Virus record (IMG/VR): IMGVR_UViG_3300013006_000007
Coordinates: 1-32,954 of that record
Origin: a virus
DNA length: 32,954 nucleotides
Reading direction: 5' to 3' (one strand)
Positions 7,086-13,786 of the stretch are shown here, piece by piece. Both the position numbers and the translations under genes were made by a program. A model generated the notes under the pieces. The model was not told the DNA's origin and did no database searches. It saw nothing but the letters and a program-made list of their open reading frames with translations. Every line of letters begins with the position of its first letter. The first letter of the stretch is position 1.

Positions 7086-8831
7086 TTATTTTGATGGGTC
7101 GTAAGCCCAGTTTTTAAGTGATATATCTCTTTTAGAAGGGCATCCTTTTGATGCTGGTTCTCCTTGTTCTGCTCCTTTCATTCTACTGACAAAGCTAATT
7201 GTTCTGTTAGCATCTTCAATATCATTACTTGTCCAATCTTCTTTGCTCTTAGACAGCAATCTTAAATTTCTTTCTATCGGTGCTCTGTCTAAAGATGCTT
7301 TCTTTGAACATTCTGTTTTAGACCAGGCTTCTAATTCTGCATAGCCCATATTCGTTATAGCCTTATACTTAGAATAAACCTCATCTAATCTTTCACTCTT
7401 ACTCAAAAAAAAACCTTCGTTCTTCACTGGCGGTACATTGTAATCTCCTTGTTGTTGAGCATTTCTAGGGTCTTGCAACATTGTCAACTCATCAATAGGT
7501 AGATAACCTGCTGGTATAAATATCTCATCCATCACTGGGTCAGAAGAAGTATCATAACGCATAGCTGCTCTTTTTTCATTAGGACTAATCCACCAAGATT
7601 GAGATAAGATAGCAGAAAGCTCTTTCATATCTTCTTGTAATTCTGGGAATACTGTAATATCAAAATCGATATAGTAGCCATTACCAATTTCAACTGCAAA
7701 GAATCTATTGAAAGCATCACGAAGTGCTACTAACTCTGGAAGTACTACTTGCGTAAGCATTTCCTTTTTAGCTTCCTTCATGTTGTTATAAGTCTTATTA
7801 TCTGGGTCGTTAAACAACGCAGAGTTTACTCCGTACACGTTACAAAGTTCTCTAAGAGTAACTTTCTCAGATTCTAAAAGCTGAAGGTCAATAGGAGATA
7901 ATCCCATGTTAACCCATCCCAACTTAGCACCAGCAATTAAAATCTTACCAGCGTTCTGAACAATTTGACCTTGAGTCTTAGTTCCGTACTGATTGTAGAA
8001 ATCTTCTTTTAACTTACCAGCTTCTTCTTGTCCGAAGTTATTACCTTCGTCAGCATACAAGATACCTTTAGGTCCTTGATTTTGTAACATACCAACAGAT
8101 GTATCTTTGGCATCGTTGCTACGCTGAACAGTTCTGTAAGCAGCTTGTAAAGGACTAAGTCCATATAGTTGATTACCGTTAGTGTCAAAGTAAGGGTTGA
8201 AGTATTTTAGATGGATTACGTCTTTCGCATCTAAGAAATCCCATCCAACAAGCGTAAAAGAATAACCTTCAACCCCATTGATAGTTCCATCAGAAATGAT
8301 GGCCATGTATTGTGGAGGGAGCACGACTAATTCTTGAACCTTACCATTTTCTAATCGGTTAGCCCATACGTAAGAATTGCCGCAAATAAGTTTATAACCA
8401 ATAACACTTTCGATAAACTCAGAAAGAGATTGATATTCGTTTGGTTTTTCTAATAAATTGTTTAATGGGGAATCTGCAATCTCACTTATAGCTTTTACTC
8501 TCATTAACTCAGCTTTAGCTAAGTCTTGAGTAGTTGTAGAGTTTTTAGTGAGTGCTGTGTAGCGAGTAAGTGATTTCTTGTCTTTTACCTTGTAAACATA
8601 AAATGGTACAGTAGATACAGTTTTAGATATACGCTTTATGATTGCATATACCTCACTATTGTTTTCGTAGTCAAGTACAAATTTTCTTTGGTTAAGTTCT
8701 GGATATAAGGTTCTTCCAGCAAGTAATCCTCCAAAATCGGCAAATGGGCTAGTAACATTTATCATTCCGTTTGGAGCTTTAGCCTTTTGTTGAAAAGGAT
8801 TAATCGCTGCTAATATTTCATTTAATTTCAC
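7086..8831 (-). CDS. Portal protein (HK97 family) with C-terminal extension
   Basis: A 581-residue portal, the dodecameric ring through which DNA enters and leaves the head. Residues about 40-430 carry portal-family features: NSEVYAIIKRISKTVSTVPF, NSYVWANRLENGKVQEL, HLKYFNPY, GLSPLQAAYRTVQRSND and REL(C)NVYGVNSALFNDPDN. The reading frame starts with GTG at 8831, and I see no better ATG until residue 23. Residues about 470-581 are an unusual extension with ECSKKASLDRAPIERNLRLL, DIEDANRTISFVSRM and a closing GCPSKRDISLKNWAYDPSK. That end looks like a small basic domain of unknown function, not part of a standard portal. Confidence 0.88.
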   Translation of the reverse strand: MKLNEILAAINPFQQKAKAPNGMINVTSPFADFGGLLAGRTLYPELNQRKFVLDYENNSEVYAIIKRISKTVSTVPFYVYKVKDKKSLTRYTALTKNSTTTQDLAKAELMRVKAISEIADSPLNNLLEKPNEYQSLSEFIESVIGYKLICGNSYVWANRLENGKVQELVVLPPQYMAIISDGTINGVEGYSFTLVGWDFLDAKDVIHLKYFNPYFDTNGNQLYGLSPLQAAYRTVQRSNDAKDTSVGMLQNQGPKGILYADEGNNFGQEEAGKLKEDFYNQYGTKTQGQIVQNAGKILIAGAKLGWVNMGLSPIDLQLLESEKVTLRELCNVYGVNSALFNDPDNKTYNNMKEAKKEMLTQVVLPELVALRDAFNRFFAVEIGNGYYIDFDITVFPELQEDMKELSAILSQSWWISPNEKRAAMRYDTSSDPVMDEIFIPAGYLPIDELTMLQDPRNAQQQGDYNVPPVKNEGFFLSKSERLDEVYSKYKAITNMGYAELEAWSKTECSKKASLDRAPIERNLRLLSKSKEDWTSNDIEDANRTISFVSRMKGAEQGEPASKGCPSKRDISLKNWAYDPSK

Positions 8832-8838
8832 GCTATAT

Positions 8839-8858
8839 GATATTTTTACAAAAGTAAC
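8839..8858 (-). promoter_or_regulatory. Promoter-like box before the portal gene
   Basis: The minus strand reads GTTACTTTTGTAAAAATATC, differing at one of 20 positions from the box before the connector gene. TACTTTTG matches the Bacteroidota -7 consensus, 17 bases before the GTG start. No -33 element is obvious. The near-identity of two intergenic copies at the same distance from a start is the main support. Confidence 0.5.
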
Positions 8859-8869
8859 AAATTTTTAGC

Positions 8870-10006
8870 CTACACTACCCAACCCCTTTTTGGTTTGGCG
8901 AATTTTGTGTATATGGCATACCTCATGGCATCCATTAAGTGGTCTCTAAACTTAACTGGTTCATCAAGGGTATTACCATCATGGTCGGTTTTCCATTTAT
9001 AGTTTTTAACCTCATCCAACAAATCTAACGAATCGCTTTTAACATACAAAGAAAATGATTTTACCTTATTGATTCCAGCGAAAACATCTTTAATCGCTGT
9101 CTTTAAGTTAAACCCAGCTTTATTAATCTCTGCGATAGTTTTAGGCTCTGCGGCATCTGCGAATATCTCATCTCGTTTACCAAGGCCCAAAGACTTTAAT
9201 TTGTCAATAAGTACTGAAGTAGACATTTTAGTTTCGTACACAAGTTGCTCTACGTATATTTCACCATCATAGTGTTTTACACGAACCAAGGCTGTTTGAT
9301 TGTTATAACCAAAATCAAGTCCATAAAATATTTCTCCGCCTTCTGGGAAATTACGTCTGCGTTTCCAATGAGTGTAAATAGTTGCTTCTGATATTGCTCT
9401 TTCTCCTAAACCATAAACTCTCCAATACTGAACGTCTGAATCCTTTAGTCTTTCAATCTCTTCTACGAGTGACTTCTCTAAAAACGGATTGTCTTTGTAA
9501 GTAGTTATGGTAAAGTCAGCATCTTCTCTTGGAACGACCTTGTCGTAAATCCAACTGTAGTAATCTGATGGGTTATAATCAATAACTATCTTTTCGGTGG
9601 TTCTTAGAGCTAACTGCATCCAAGATTCGTAGTTTACCTCATTGGCCTCGTTGATAAAAAGGTAATTACGTTTTCTACCTCTGATTTTCTGCGGTTGGTC
9701 TGTTGATACGAACTCTACCGTATTATTACCCAAAAAATAAAGGTTTTCTGATTTGTTGTGTTTTTCTTCTGAGTACAAGCCATATTTCGACAGTATCTCT
9801 ACAAAGTCTCTCATTACAGAGCCCTTTATAGACGGTAGCGAGGAACGACAGATAGTCAAGGTCTTTCCGCTTTCCTGCAAGAGCTTTACTACAAACCAGG
9901 TCAAGATATTGTAGGTCTTGCCACTTCTTGTTCCGCCTTGCATAACGGATATTTTTTTTTGGCTTTCTTGCAGTATTTCGAAAACGACGTTGGTGGTTAC
10001 GTTCAT
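8870..10006 (-). CDS. terL: Terminase large subunit
   Basis: A 378-residue packaging motor. The ATPase domain has Walker A GGTRSGKT (residues 24-31), Walker B YLFINEANE (115-123) and a coupling/arginine region RGRKRN just before it. The C-terminal RNase H-like nuclease has YGLDFGYNNQTALV (D231), FADAAEP (D284) and DHLMDAMRYA (D359), the expected acidic triad. The length is usual for the short PBSX-like group of TerL. It cuts concatemers and drives DNA into the portal encoded next to it. It is separated from the small subunit by an unusually long 384-base gap containing inverted repeats. Confidence 0.95.
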   Translation of the reverse strand: MNVTTNVVFEILQESQKKISVMQGGTRSGKTYNILTWFVVKLLQESGKTLTICRSSLPSIKGSVMRDFVEILSKYGLYSEEKHNKSENLYFLGNNTVEFVSTDQPQKIRGRKRNYLFINEANEVNYESWMQLALRTTEKIVIDYNPSDYYSWIYDKVVPREDADFTITTYKDNPFLEKSLVEEIERLKDSDVQYWRVYGLGERAISEATIYTHWKRRRNFPEGGEIFYGLDFGYNNQTALVRVKHYDGEIYVEQLVYETKMSTSVLIDKLKSLGLGKRDEIFADAAEPKTIAEINKAGFNLKTAIKDVFAGINKVKSFSLYVKSDSLDLLDEVKNYKWKTDHDGNTLDEPVKFRDHLMDAMRYAIYTKFAKPKRGWVV

Positions 10007-10126
10007 AAGTCATGGGGAAAAATTAAAAAATATGGTTTGGTGAAACGAAGCTACAACTTTTTGTTTTTATAGCGAGGTAGGGGTATGTAAGTCAATAATC
10101 CTACTATTTGACACCTATCAATCGTT

Positions 10127-10159
10127 AATGAGCCGTATATCAACCAAAATCGGCTCATT
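10127..10159. repeat. Hairpin in the terminase gap
   Basis: AATGAGCCG and CGGCTCATT form a perfect 9-bp stem around a 15-base loop. It is followed by only a short T run, so it is a weak terminator candidate on the plus strand. On the minus strand the 3' side lacks a T tract. A packaging or regulatory role is possible. Confidence 0.6.
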
Positions 10160-10206
10160 TTGACCTATATATGACACATTATTGATTGATAAGGTATAAT
10201 TGGATG

Positions 10207-10257
10207 TCACAATTTGTGATGTTCACGTATTCGTGTACAGTTTAAAAATGTGAACAT
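10207..10257. repeat. Operator-like palindrome and inverted repeat in the terminase gap
   Basis: TCACAATTTGTGA (10207-10219) is a perfect 13-base palindrome with a central T. It is followed immediately by an 8-bp inverted repeat, ATGTTCAC (10219-10226) with GTGAACAT (10250-10257), which encloses the small hairpin CACG-TATT-CGTG (10224-10235). Such stacked dyads suit a protein-binding site. Confidence 0.55.
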
Positions 10258-10390
10258 TTGCGTAGTATTACTACCAATAATTAAAAAATCTAATTACAGA
10301 CAATTTAAGACTAGGTAATATATTTTTAAGGTCAATATACTACTATGGTAGAGATAATGGCTAGAATCGCCTTAAAATGGCCTTTAAACA

Positions 10391-11002
10391 CTATTCTTCG
10401 TATTCGTCATCTTCGTTCAAGTCCAATAACTCGCCTTTATCATGATTATAAAGCGGAACCTCCATTAATTCTTCGGTATCAAAACTAGGAACCGTAGCAG
10501 CAGTAGCTGGAACAAAATAAGTATCGTCAGTTTGGGTATCAAAGTTCATAATCTGAGAATTTTCAGACTCAAAGTTCTCTATTGGCGAACTTTCTGGTAA
10601 AGTTTTATTCTCGTCACCATCCAACTTTGGAATATCCGCCAAGGTAGCACCAGGCTTTAACACGTTAACCGTAATCTGCTTCACCACATCACCCTCATGA
10701 GCAACCTCCGTCTTTTCAATATACCCTCTTCTCTTGCCTTTTGTCTTTAACAGAAACATCGTAGCTAAAGTATCGCCCTTACTAATCCTCTCCATCAACT
10801 TATGCTCACCCCAATCCAACATAATCTCTTCTGGCTCTATTTCAGCTAAGGTCTTTCTAAACTCCATATCATTTTTCATCCATCCTTGATACATAGTCCT
10901 ACTAATACCACACGCTTGACAAGCTATGGTAATATTTCCAAAATTCTCTCTGTAAGCAATAATAAATGCTTCTTTCGTTATATCCTTAAACTCTGCGTTC
11001 AT
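10391..11002 (-). CDS. terS: Terminase small subunit
   Basis: A 203-residue DNA-recognition subunit, starting at the ATG at 11002. The frame is open 12 codons further upstream only to a TTG inside the preceding gene. Residues about 10-55 form a helix-turn-helix (FIIAYRENFGNITIACQACGISRTMYQGWM), typical of small terminases. An oligomerisation helix and LLKTKGKRRGYIEK follow. The last 80 residues are acidic, ending NEDDEYEE, and look disordered. It starts one base after the stop of the zinc-ribbon gene and lies upstream of the large subunit. Confidence 0.82.
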   Translation of the reverse strand: MNAEFKDITKEAFIIAYRENFGNITIACQACGISRTMYQGWMKNDMEFRKTLAEIEPEEIMLDWGEHKLMERISKGDTLATMFLLKTKGKRRGYIEKTEVAHEGDVVKQITVNVLKPGATLADIPKLDGDENKTLPESSPIENFESENSQIMNFDTQTDDTYFVPATAATVPSFDTEELMEVPLYNHDKGELLDLNEDDEYEE

Positions 11003-11003
11003 A

Positions 11004-11198
11004 TTATCGGTTTTTGGTTGGCGTTCTGATAGAGACAATACTCACTACCTTGTCTATCTTTATGTTATTAAACCCAAGAATCATCCCACACTTTGTGCAC
11101 TCAATCTCCTTCTCCCTAATCTCACTACTCCAAACATACTCCTCCTGGACAATACCACACTTGCATTTGTACAACCTTTTACATACTGTATCTTTCAT
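11004..11198 (-). CDS. Small zinc-ribbon protein, first gene of the late unit
   Basis: A 64-residue protein from the ATG at 11198. Two Cys pairs, CKCG and CTKCG, about 25 residues apart, form a likely zinc ribbon with beta strands between them. The frame extends upstream to a TTG, but that stretch is hydrophobic and is probably leader sequence. It ends one base before the small-terminase ATG and is the first gene after the putative late promoter. It could be a nucleic-acid-binding or transcription-related protein; the function is unknown. Confidence 0.7.
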   Translation of the reverse strand: MKDTVCKRLYKCKCGIVQEEYVWSSEIREKEIECTKCGMILGFNNIKIDKVVSIVSIRTPTKNR

Positions 11199-11259
11199 AG
11201 AAGTCAAAGCTACAACAATAATACCAAATATTAAAATATCGCAAAACAATGTTTTATAT

Positions 11260-11267
11260 CAAAAATA
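11260..11267 (-). promoter_or_regulatory. Putative late promoter -7 box
   Basis: The minus strand reads TATTTTTG, a full match to the Bacteroidota -7 consensus TAnnTTTG, about 60 bases upstream of the first late gene. A TTG lies only 9 bases further upstream, closer than the usual spacing, so the -33 element is not confirmed. Confidence 0.45.
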
Positions 11268-11349
11268 TGAGAGGCACAAGGGGTATATCCCATTTTTGGT
11301 GCGAATGAAAGGGGTAGAGGGTACCCACCATTATTTTTTAATTTATAAC

Positions 11350-11366
11350 TCATTGATAATCAATGA
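11350..11366. promoter_or_regulatory. Operator-like palindrome TCATTGAT-A-ATCAATGA
   Basis: A perfect 17-base palindrome with a central A in the divergent control region. Its 13-base core ATTGATAATCAAT recurs as ATTGATTATCAAT at 22234-22246, also in a gene-free stretch. It is a good candidate for the binding site of a dimeric phage regulator. Confidence 0.55.
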
Positions 11367-11530
11367 TAGATTTGTCTTATAATTACCATTATGTTAAATA
11401 GGATAACTTTCGTAGGGTATTCAAGTAAGTATTTTAATATATGATATCTTACTGACTCAATCGCAAAACATAAACAACAGCTCACTAATTAATCACTAGC
11501 ACAATCTGATGCAACTGGTAAAGCGGTCCT

Positions 11531-11625
11531 AATATAATATAGGATATATTATTTATTCTATTATACAATATATAATATATAATATAATATACATTATATA
11601 ATACAATATACAATATATAATATAT
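11531..11625. repeat. AT-rich TA repeat tract
   Basis: About 95 bases almost entirely A and T, built of TAATATA and ACAATATA units. The 17-mer TACAATATATAATATAT occurs exactly twice (11564-11580 and 11609-11625). Tracts like this melt easily and are common in origins and promoters. No coding potential is seen. Confidence 0.75.
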
Positions 11626-11742
11626 GCACAACTTACTACCATGGTAAAATATCTTTACTGGTGTACTAAATATGGACCGATAAAAGGGTAATATTTTTAC
11701 AATCTTTTAACATTATTTAACATTATTTACAATTTAATACCT

Positions 11743-11750
11743 TAACTTTA
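11743..11750 (+). promoter_or_regulatory. Weak early promoter candidate
   Basis: TAACTTTA differs from the Bacteroidota -7 consensus TAnnTTTG only at the last base and lies 31 bases before the first early ATG. Two tandem AACATTATTT repeats precede it. No -33 TTG was found. Confidence 0.3.
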
Positions 11751-11781
11751 GGTCTCATTAGTAACAATAAAACCATTAAAC

Positions 11782-12015
11782 ATGAACACAAAACAAAACT
11801 TTAACACAATGTCAAGGGCTGAATTGGAACGTAAAAGAAAGGTAATAAACTTTTACACTTTCGGATATGGTGCACCAGAGTTTGACGCCTTTGGTACAAA
11901 AGGAGGTAATGAATACTATCAATTTAATGACGTGGTTTATGCCATGAACAAAAACGATCGTGATAACTTTTACCCAATCTTTGATCAAAAGTTAAATAAA
12001 ATAATTAAACCTTAA
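11782..12015 (+). CDS. Hypothetical protein, first early gene
   Basis: A 77-residue protein I do not recognise. It has a charged N-terminus (SRAELERKRKVINFYTFG) and an aromatic, Gly-rich middle (YGAPEFDAFGTKGGNEYYQF). The ATG is preceded by an A-rich ATTAAAC context like those of its neighbours. As the first gene after the divergent control region it is expected to be expressed early and may act on the host. That is inference from position. Confidence 0.65.
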   Translation: MNTKQNFNTMSRAELERKRKVINFYTFGYGAPEFDAFGTKGGNEYYQFNDVVYAMNKNDRDNFYPIFDQKLNKIIKP

Positions 12016-12019
12016 TAAC

Positions 12020-12151
12020 ATGAAACACATCACCACAATTTTAGCCCTCTTATTAATTGGGGCAATCTATTACAAGGCTGAGACATTGGGCCCCTCCATT
12101 GCTCTTTGCTGTTTGTTATTATCTAATTTAATCACCAATAAAACAAAGTAA
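12020..12151 (+). CDS. Small membrane protein (43 aa)
   Basis: A 43-residue hydrophobic protein. Residues 4-17 (ITTILALLLIGAIY) and about 24-38 (GPSIALCCLLLSNLI) could form two short membrane segments; the end is lysine-rich. The ATG follows an AATAAC context 4 bases after the previous stop, and the next gene starts 1 base after its stop. The tight spacing supports a real gene. It is the first of three consecutive tiny membrane proteins. Confidence 0.55.
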   Translation: MKHITTILALLLIGAIYYKAETLGPSIALCCLLLSNLITNKTK

Positions 12152-12152
12152 A

Positions 12153-12263
12153 ATGCAACACTTAAATACCTTTCTTTTCGTTTGGCAATTAGTTCTATTT
12201 GTTATTATTATATCAAATATGACTAAATTATTAACCGATTATTTATTAACTAAAATCAAATAA
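12153..12263 (+). CDS. Small membrane protein (36 aa)
   Basis: A 36-residue protein with one hydrophobic segment at about residues 7-21 (FLFVWQLVLFVIIIS) followed by a short polar, lysine-containing tail. It starts 1 base after the preceding stop and ends 1 base before the next ATG. Compact packing and the shared layout with its neighbours are the evidence that it is translated. Confidence 0.5.
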   Translation: MQHLNTFLFVWQLVLFVIIISNMTKLLTDYLLTKIK

Positions 12264-12264
12264 C

Positions 12265-12372
12265 ATGAACACACACATCACATTAATTGAGCTTATCGGT
12301 TTTTTAATTATCGGCACTCTATTATTTACCCTTGCAAAAACAATATGGCAAGATTTAACAAAATACAAATAA
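12265..12372 (+). CDS. Small membrane protein (35 aa)
   Basis: A 35-residue protein with one membrane segment at about residues 6-24 (TLIELIGFLIIGTLLFTLA) and a polar tail. It is the third member of the small membrane-protein run. Its stop lies 11 bases before the next likely start (12384). The function is unknown. Confidence 0.5.
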   Translation: MNTHITLIELIGFLIIGTLLFTLAKTIWQDLTKYK

Positions 12373-12383
12373 AATCTAATACA

Positions 12384-12590
12384 ATGACACATCAACAAAG
12401 AGAAACAATATTCAACTGCATAGTAATAACTAAATGCGGAGCTAGTCCAGAGCTTTTAAATCTTAATGATAATGATTTATTAAATGAGCTCGTAAATTCA
12501 TGTCAAGCATTACATGAGGATTTTTGGCAAATTACTGACCAATTAAATACCTTAAAGAGTCGAAATAATGAATTAATAAATAACTTTTAA
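12384..12590 (+). CDS. Hypothetical protein
   Basis: A 68-residue protein from the ATG at 12384. The same frame has an ATG at 12345, but that would overlap the preceding gene and lacks the TACAATG-type context seen before neighbouring starts. It is helical and polar (NDNDLLNELVNSCQALHEDF, then a heptad-like QITDQLNTLKSRNNEL), suggesting a short coiled coil. No family is recognised. Confidence 0.55.
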   Translation: MTHQQRETIFNCIVITKCGASPELLNLNDNDLLNELVNSCQALHEDFWQITDQLNTLKSRNNELINNF

Positions 12591-12600
12591 ACTTAACACA

Positions 12601-12777
12601 ATGACAAACACACAAACACAAAAAGAAACAATTTCAAGACGTTTTCTAGTAGAAAAATTAGAGGCTTTACAAACTGATGAGTTTGACAGCTCCGAATTAG
12701 TTTACTTAACAGATGAGGAGTTAATATACAAAATAATTGAGGCGGCTGAATATTATCAAAACGAATACAATAACTAA
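12601..12777 (+). CDS. Hypothetical small acidic helical protein
   Basis: A 58-residue protein starting at the ATG at 12601 in the context AACACAATG. It is helical and acidic, with ISRRFLVEKLEALQ near the N-terminus and DEELIYKIIEAAEYYQNE at the end. It lies in series with short early genes of the same strand and spacing. I do not recognise it. The triplets CTGATGA within it are coding and do not form a ribozyme. Confidence 0.6.
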   Translation: MTNTQTQKETISRRFLVEKLEALQTDEFDSSELVYLTDEELIYKIIEAAEYYQNEYNN

Positions 12778-12807
12778 CAATCTTAAACACTACAAAACAA
12801 TAACACA

Positions 12808-13713
12808 ATGAAAACTCAATTTAACAATCCAGAATTAACACACATTTGGGCCAATCAGCAACAAGCACAAGGCAAAGGCTCATCAATGTTTTTTGAAAAT
12901 GAGTCTATATATTCTTATGGATATCATTTTAAGATTGCACAAATAGTAGAGCATAACAATAAAAAGGCGGTTTTATTCAATAACAAAAGCTATTCAAATA
13001 CAACGAATAAGCACCAGTCTTTGGTTAAACGTGCTATACCCTCTCAATATCCAGTATTTAACGTTAATTCCTTTCCAGATACAATGCCATTATTAATGAT
13101 GCATTATAATAATTTAATTAGCTATTTAAACGATGCCGAGGAAACTGAACAAAAATTAGTCAAGGCAACAAAATCAAAAGAGGCCTATATTAATTTAATA
13201 AATGTATATCTTAATAGCTTTCGTAATTATTGCGAATTTTACGAGCTTAAAGATTTATCTATTTTTACTTTGCCTAAAGTACAAGGTTTATCAATACACG
13301 AAAGATTTATGAACATAGGGAATTTTGTTTTTAAGTATACACATTCAGAATCTTATATAAATTGGCAACATAAAAGAGCCGAAAAAGAGAGAATAGCATT
13401 TGAAAAGGCTTTATCTGATGCAGCCGACAAAATCCAGCATTTTAGAGACTTTAAGGTTTCTACAGTTTGGGGTATTGGAACAAACCTTTTAAGATTTAAT
13501 AAAGAAACCGAGGAAATAGAAACATCTGGAGGGGTTAAAATGCCTAAAAATATATTTTTTGATGCTTACCAAAGATTAAAAAATAATACTTTGTTAATTG
13601 GTCAACACATAGGACAATATAGATTTAATGGCCTTGAAAATGATACTTTATTAGTTGGCTGTCATAAAATACCAGTAAATGAGGTTGAGAATATTGTACC
13701 AGTGCTAGGTTAA
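12808..13713 (+). CDS. Early protein of unknown function, message ends in a hammerhead ribozyme
   Basis: A 301-residue protein, the largest early gene before the replication genes. The N-terminus contains GKGSSMFFENESIYSYGYHF, the middle is helical (NNLISYLNDAEETEQKLVKA), and residues about 240-300 form a compact beta-rich end with ETSGGVKMP, IGQYRFNGL and VGCHKIPVNEVENI. I recall similar ends (T-S-x-G-G...GCH-x-I...E) in many phage proteins of unknown function but cannot name the family. Its TAA stop (13711-13713) is part of stem I of the ribozyme that follows, so its mRNA would end 54 bases after the stop once cleaved. Confidence 0.75.
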   Translation: MKTQFNNPELTHIWANQQQAQGKGSSMFFENESIYSYGYHFKIAQIVEHNNKKAVLFNNKSYSNTTNKHQSLVKRAIPSQYPVFNVNSFPDTMPLLMMHYNNLISYLNDAEETEQKLVKATKSKEAYINLINVYLNSFRNYCEFYELKDLSIFTLPKVQGLSIHERFMNIGNFVFKYTHSESYINWQHKRAEKERIAFEKALSDAADKIQHFRDFKVSTVWGIGTNLLRFNKETEEIETSGGVKMPKNIFFDAYQRLKNNTLLIGQHIGQYRFNGLENDTLLVGCHKIPVNEVENIVPVLG

Positions 13714-13773
13714 CTGATGAGGCTTGATATTAGCCGAAATAGAGGCCCATTCATTTGGGCCTTTATATTAACC
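13708..13773 (+). ncRNA. Type I hammerhead ribozyme
   Basis: All parts of the hammerhead fold are present in order. Stem I 5' strand GGTTAA (13708-13713) is followed by core CTGATGA (13714-13720). Stem II GGCT/AGCC (13721-13724 and 13732-13735) has a 7-base loop TGATATT. Core GAA (13736-13738) follows. Stem III is 11 bp with one G-U wobble (13739-13749 with 13756-13766) around TTCATT, including the required A15.1-U16.1 pair. The cleavage-site base is A13767 (NUH = AUA), followed by stem I 3' strand TTAACC (13768-13773). The open ends lie in stem I, so it is type I. Cleavage is predicted between 13767 and 13768. A further GTG/CAC pairing (13702-13704 with 13784-13786) may extend stem I beyond an internal loop. 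Confidence 0.92.
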
Positions 13774-13786
13774 AAAATTCAAACAC

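Larger units (their letters stand above)
10007..10390. other. Non-coding gap between large and small terminase genes
   Basis: No credible gene is present. The gap holds several inverted repeats: 10127-10159, 10207-10219 and 10219-10257. An 8-base pair TATCAATC/GATTGATA (10116-10123 and 10184-10191) encloses the first. Terminase genes usually abut, so the gap may hold a packaging recognition site or a control element. No TAnnTTTG promoter box was seen on the minus strand here. Confidence 0.6.
11199..11781. other. Divergent control region between late and early units
   Basis: This 583-base stretch separates the leftward late unit from the rightward early unit and has no credible gene. It contains a likely late promoter box (11260-11267), a palindrome GGGTACCC (11319-11326), a 17-base palindrome (11350-11366), a very AT-rich repeat tract (11531-11625), the palindrome TACCATGGTA near 11640, and two tandem AACATTATTT units before a weak early promoter (11743-11750). 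It probably controls the early-to-late switch and may also act in replication. Confidence 0.7.

Noticed and set aside
9726-10013. 95-codon minus-strand frame overlapping the terminase gene
   Set aside because: It overlaps the well-supported large terminase in another frame, is composed of basic low-information sequence and is a shadow.
11014-11382. 122-codon plus-strand frame
   Set aside because: It lies antisense to the zinc-ribbon gene and crosses the putative late promoter and the 17-base palindrome. No recognisable features.
12676-12700. Second CTGATGA box
   Set aside because: No stem II can form before a GAA box, and the base after GAA is T, not A. It lies inside a coding sequence.
13743-13764. 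Hairpin AGGCCCA/TGGGCCT looked like a rho-independent terminator
   Set aside because: It is followed by TTTATATTAACC, not a T tract, and pairing continues four more base pairs outward to form hammerhead stem III. The ribozyme explains it better.
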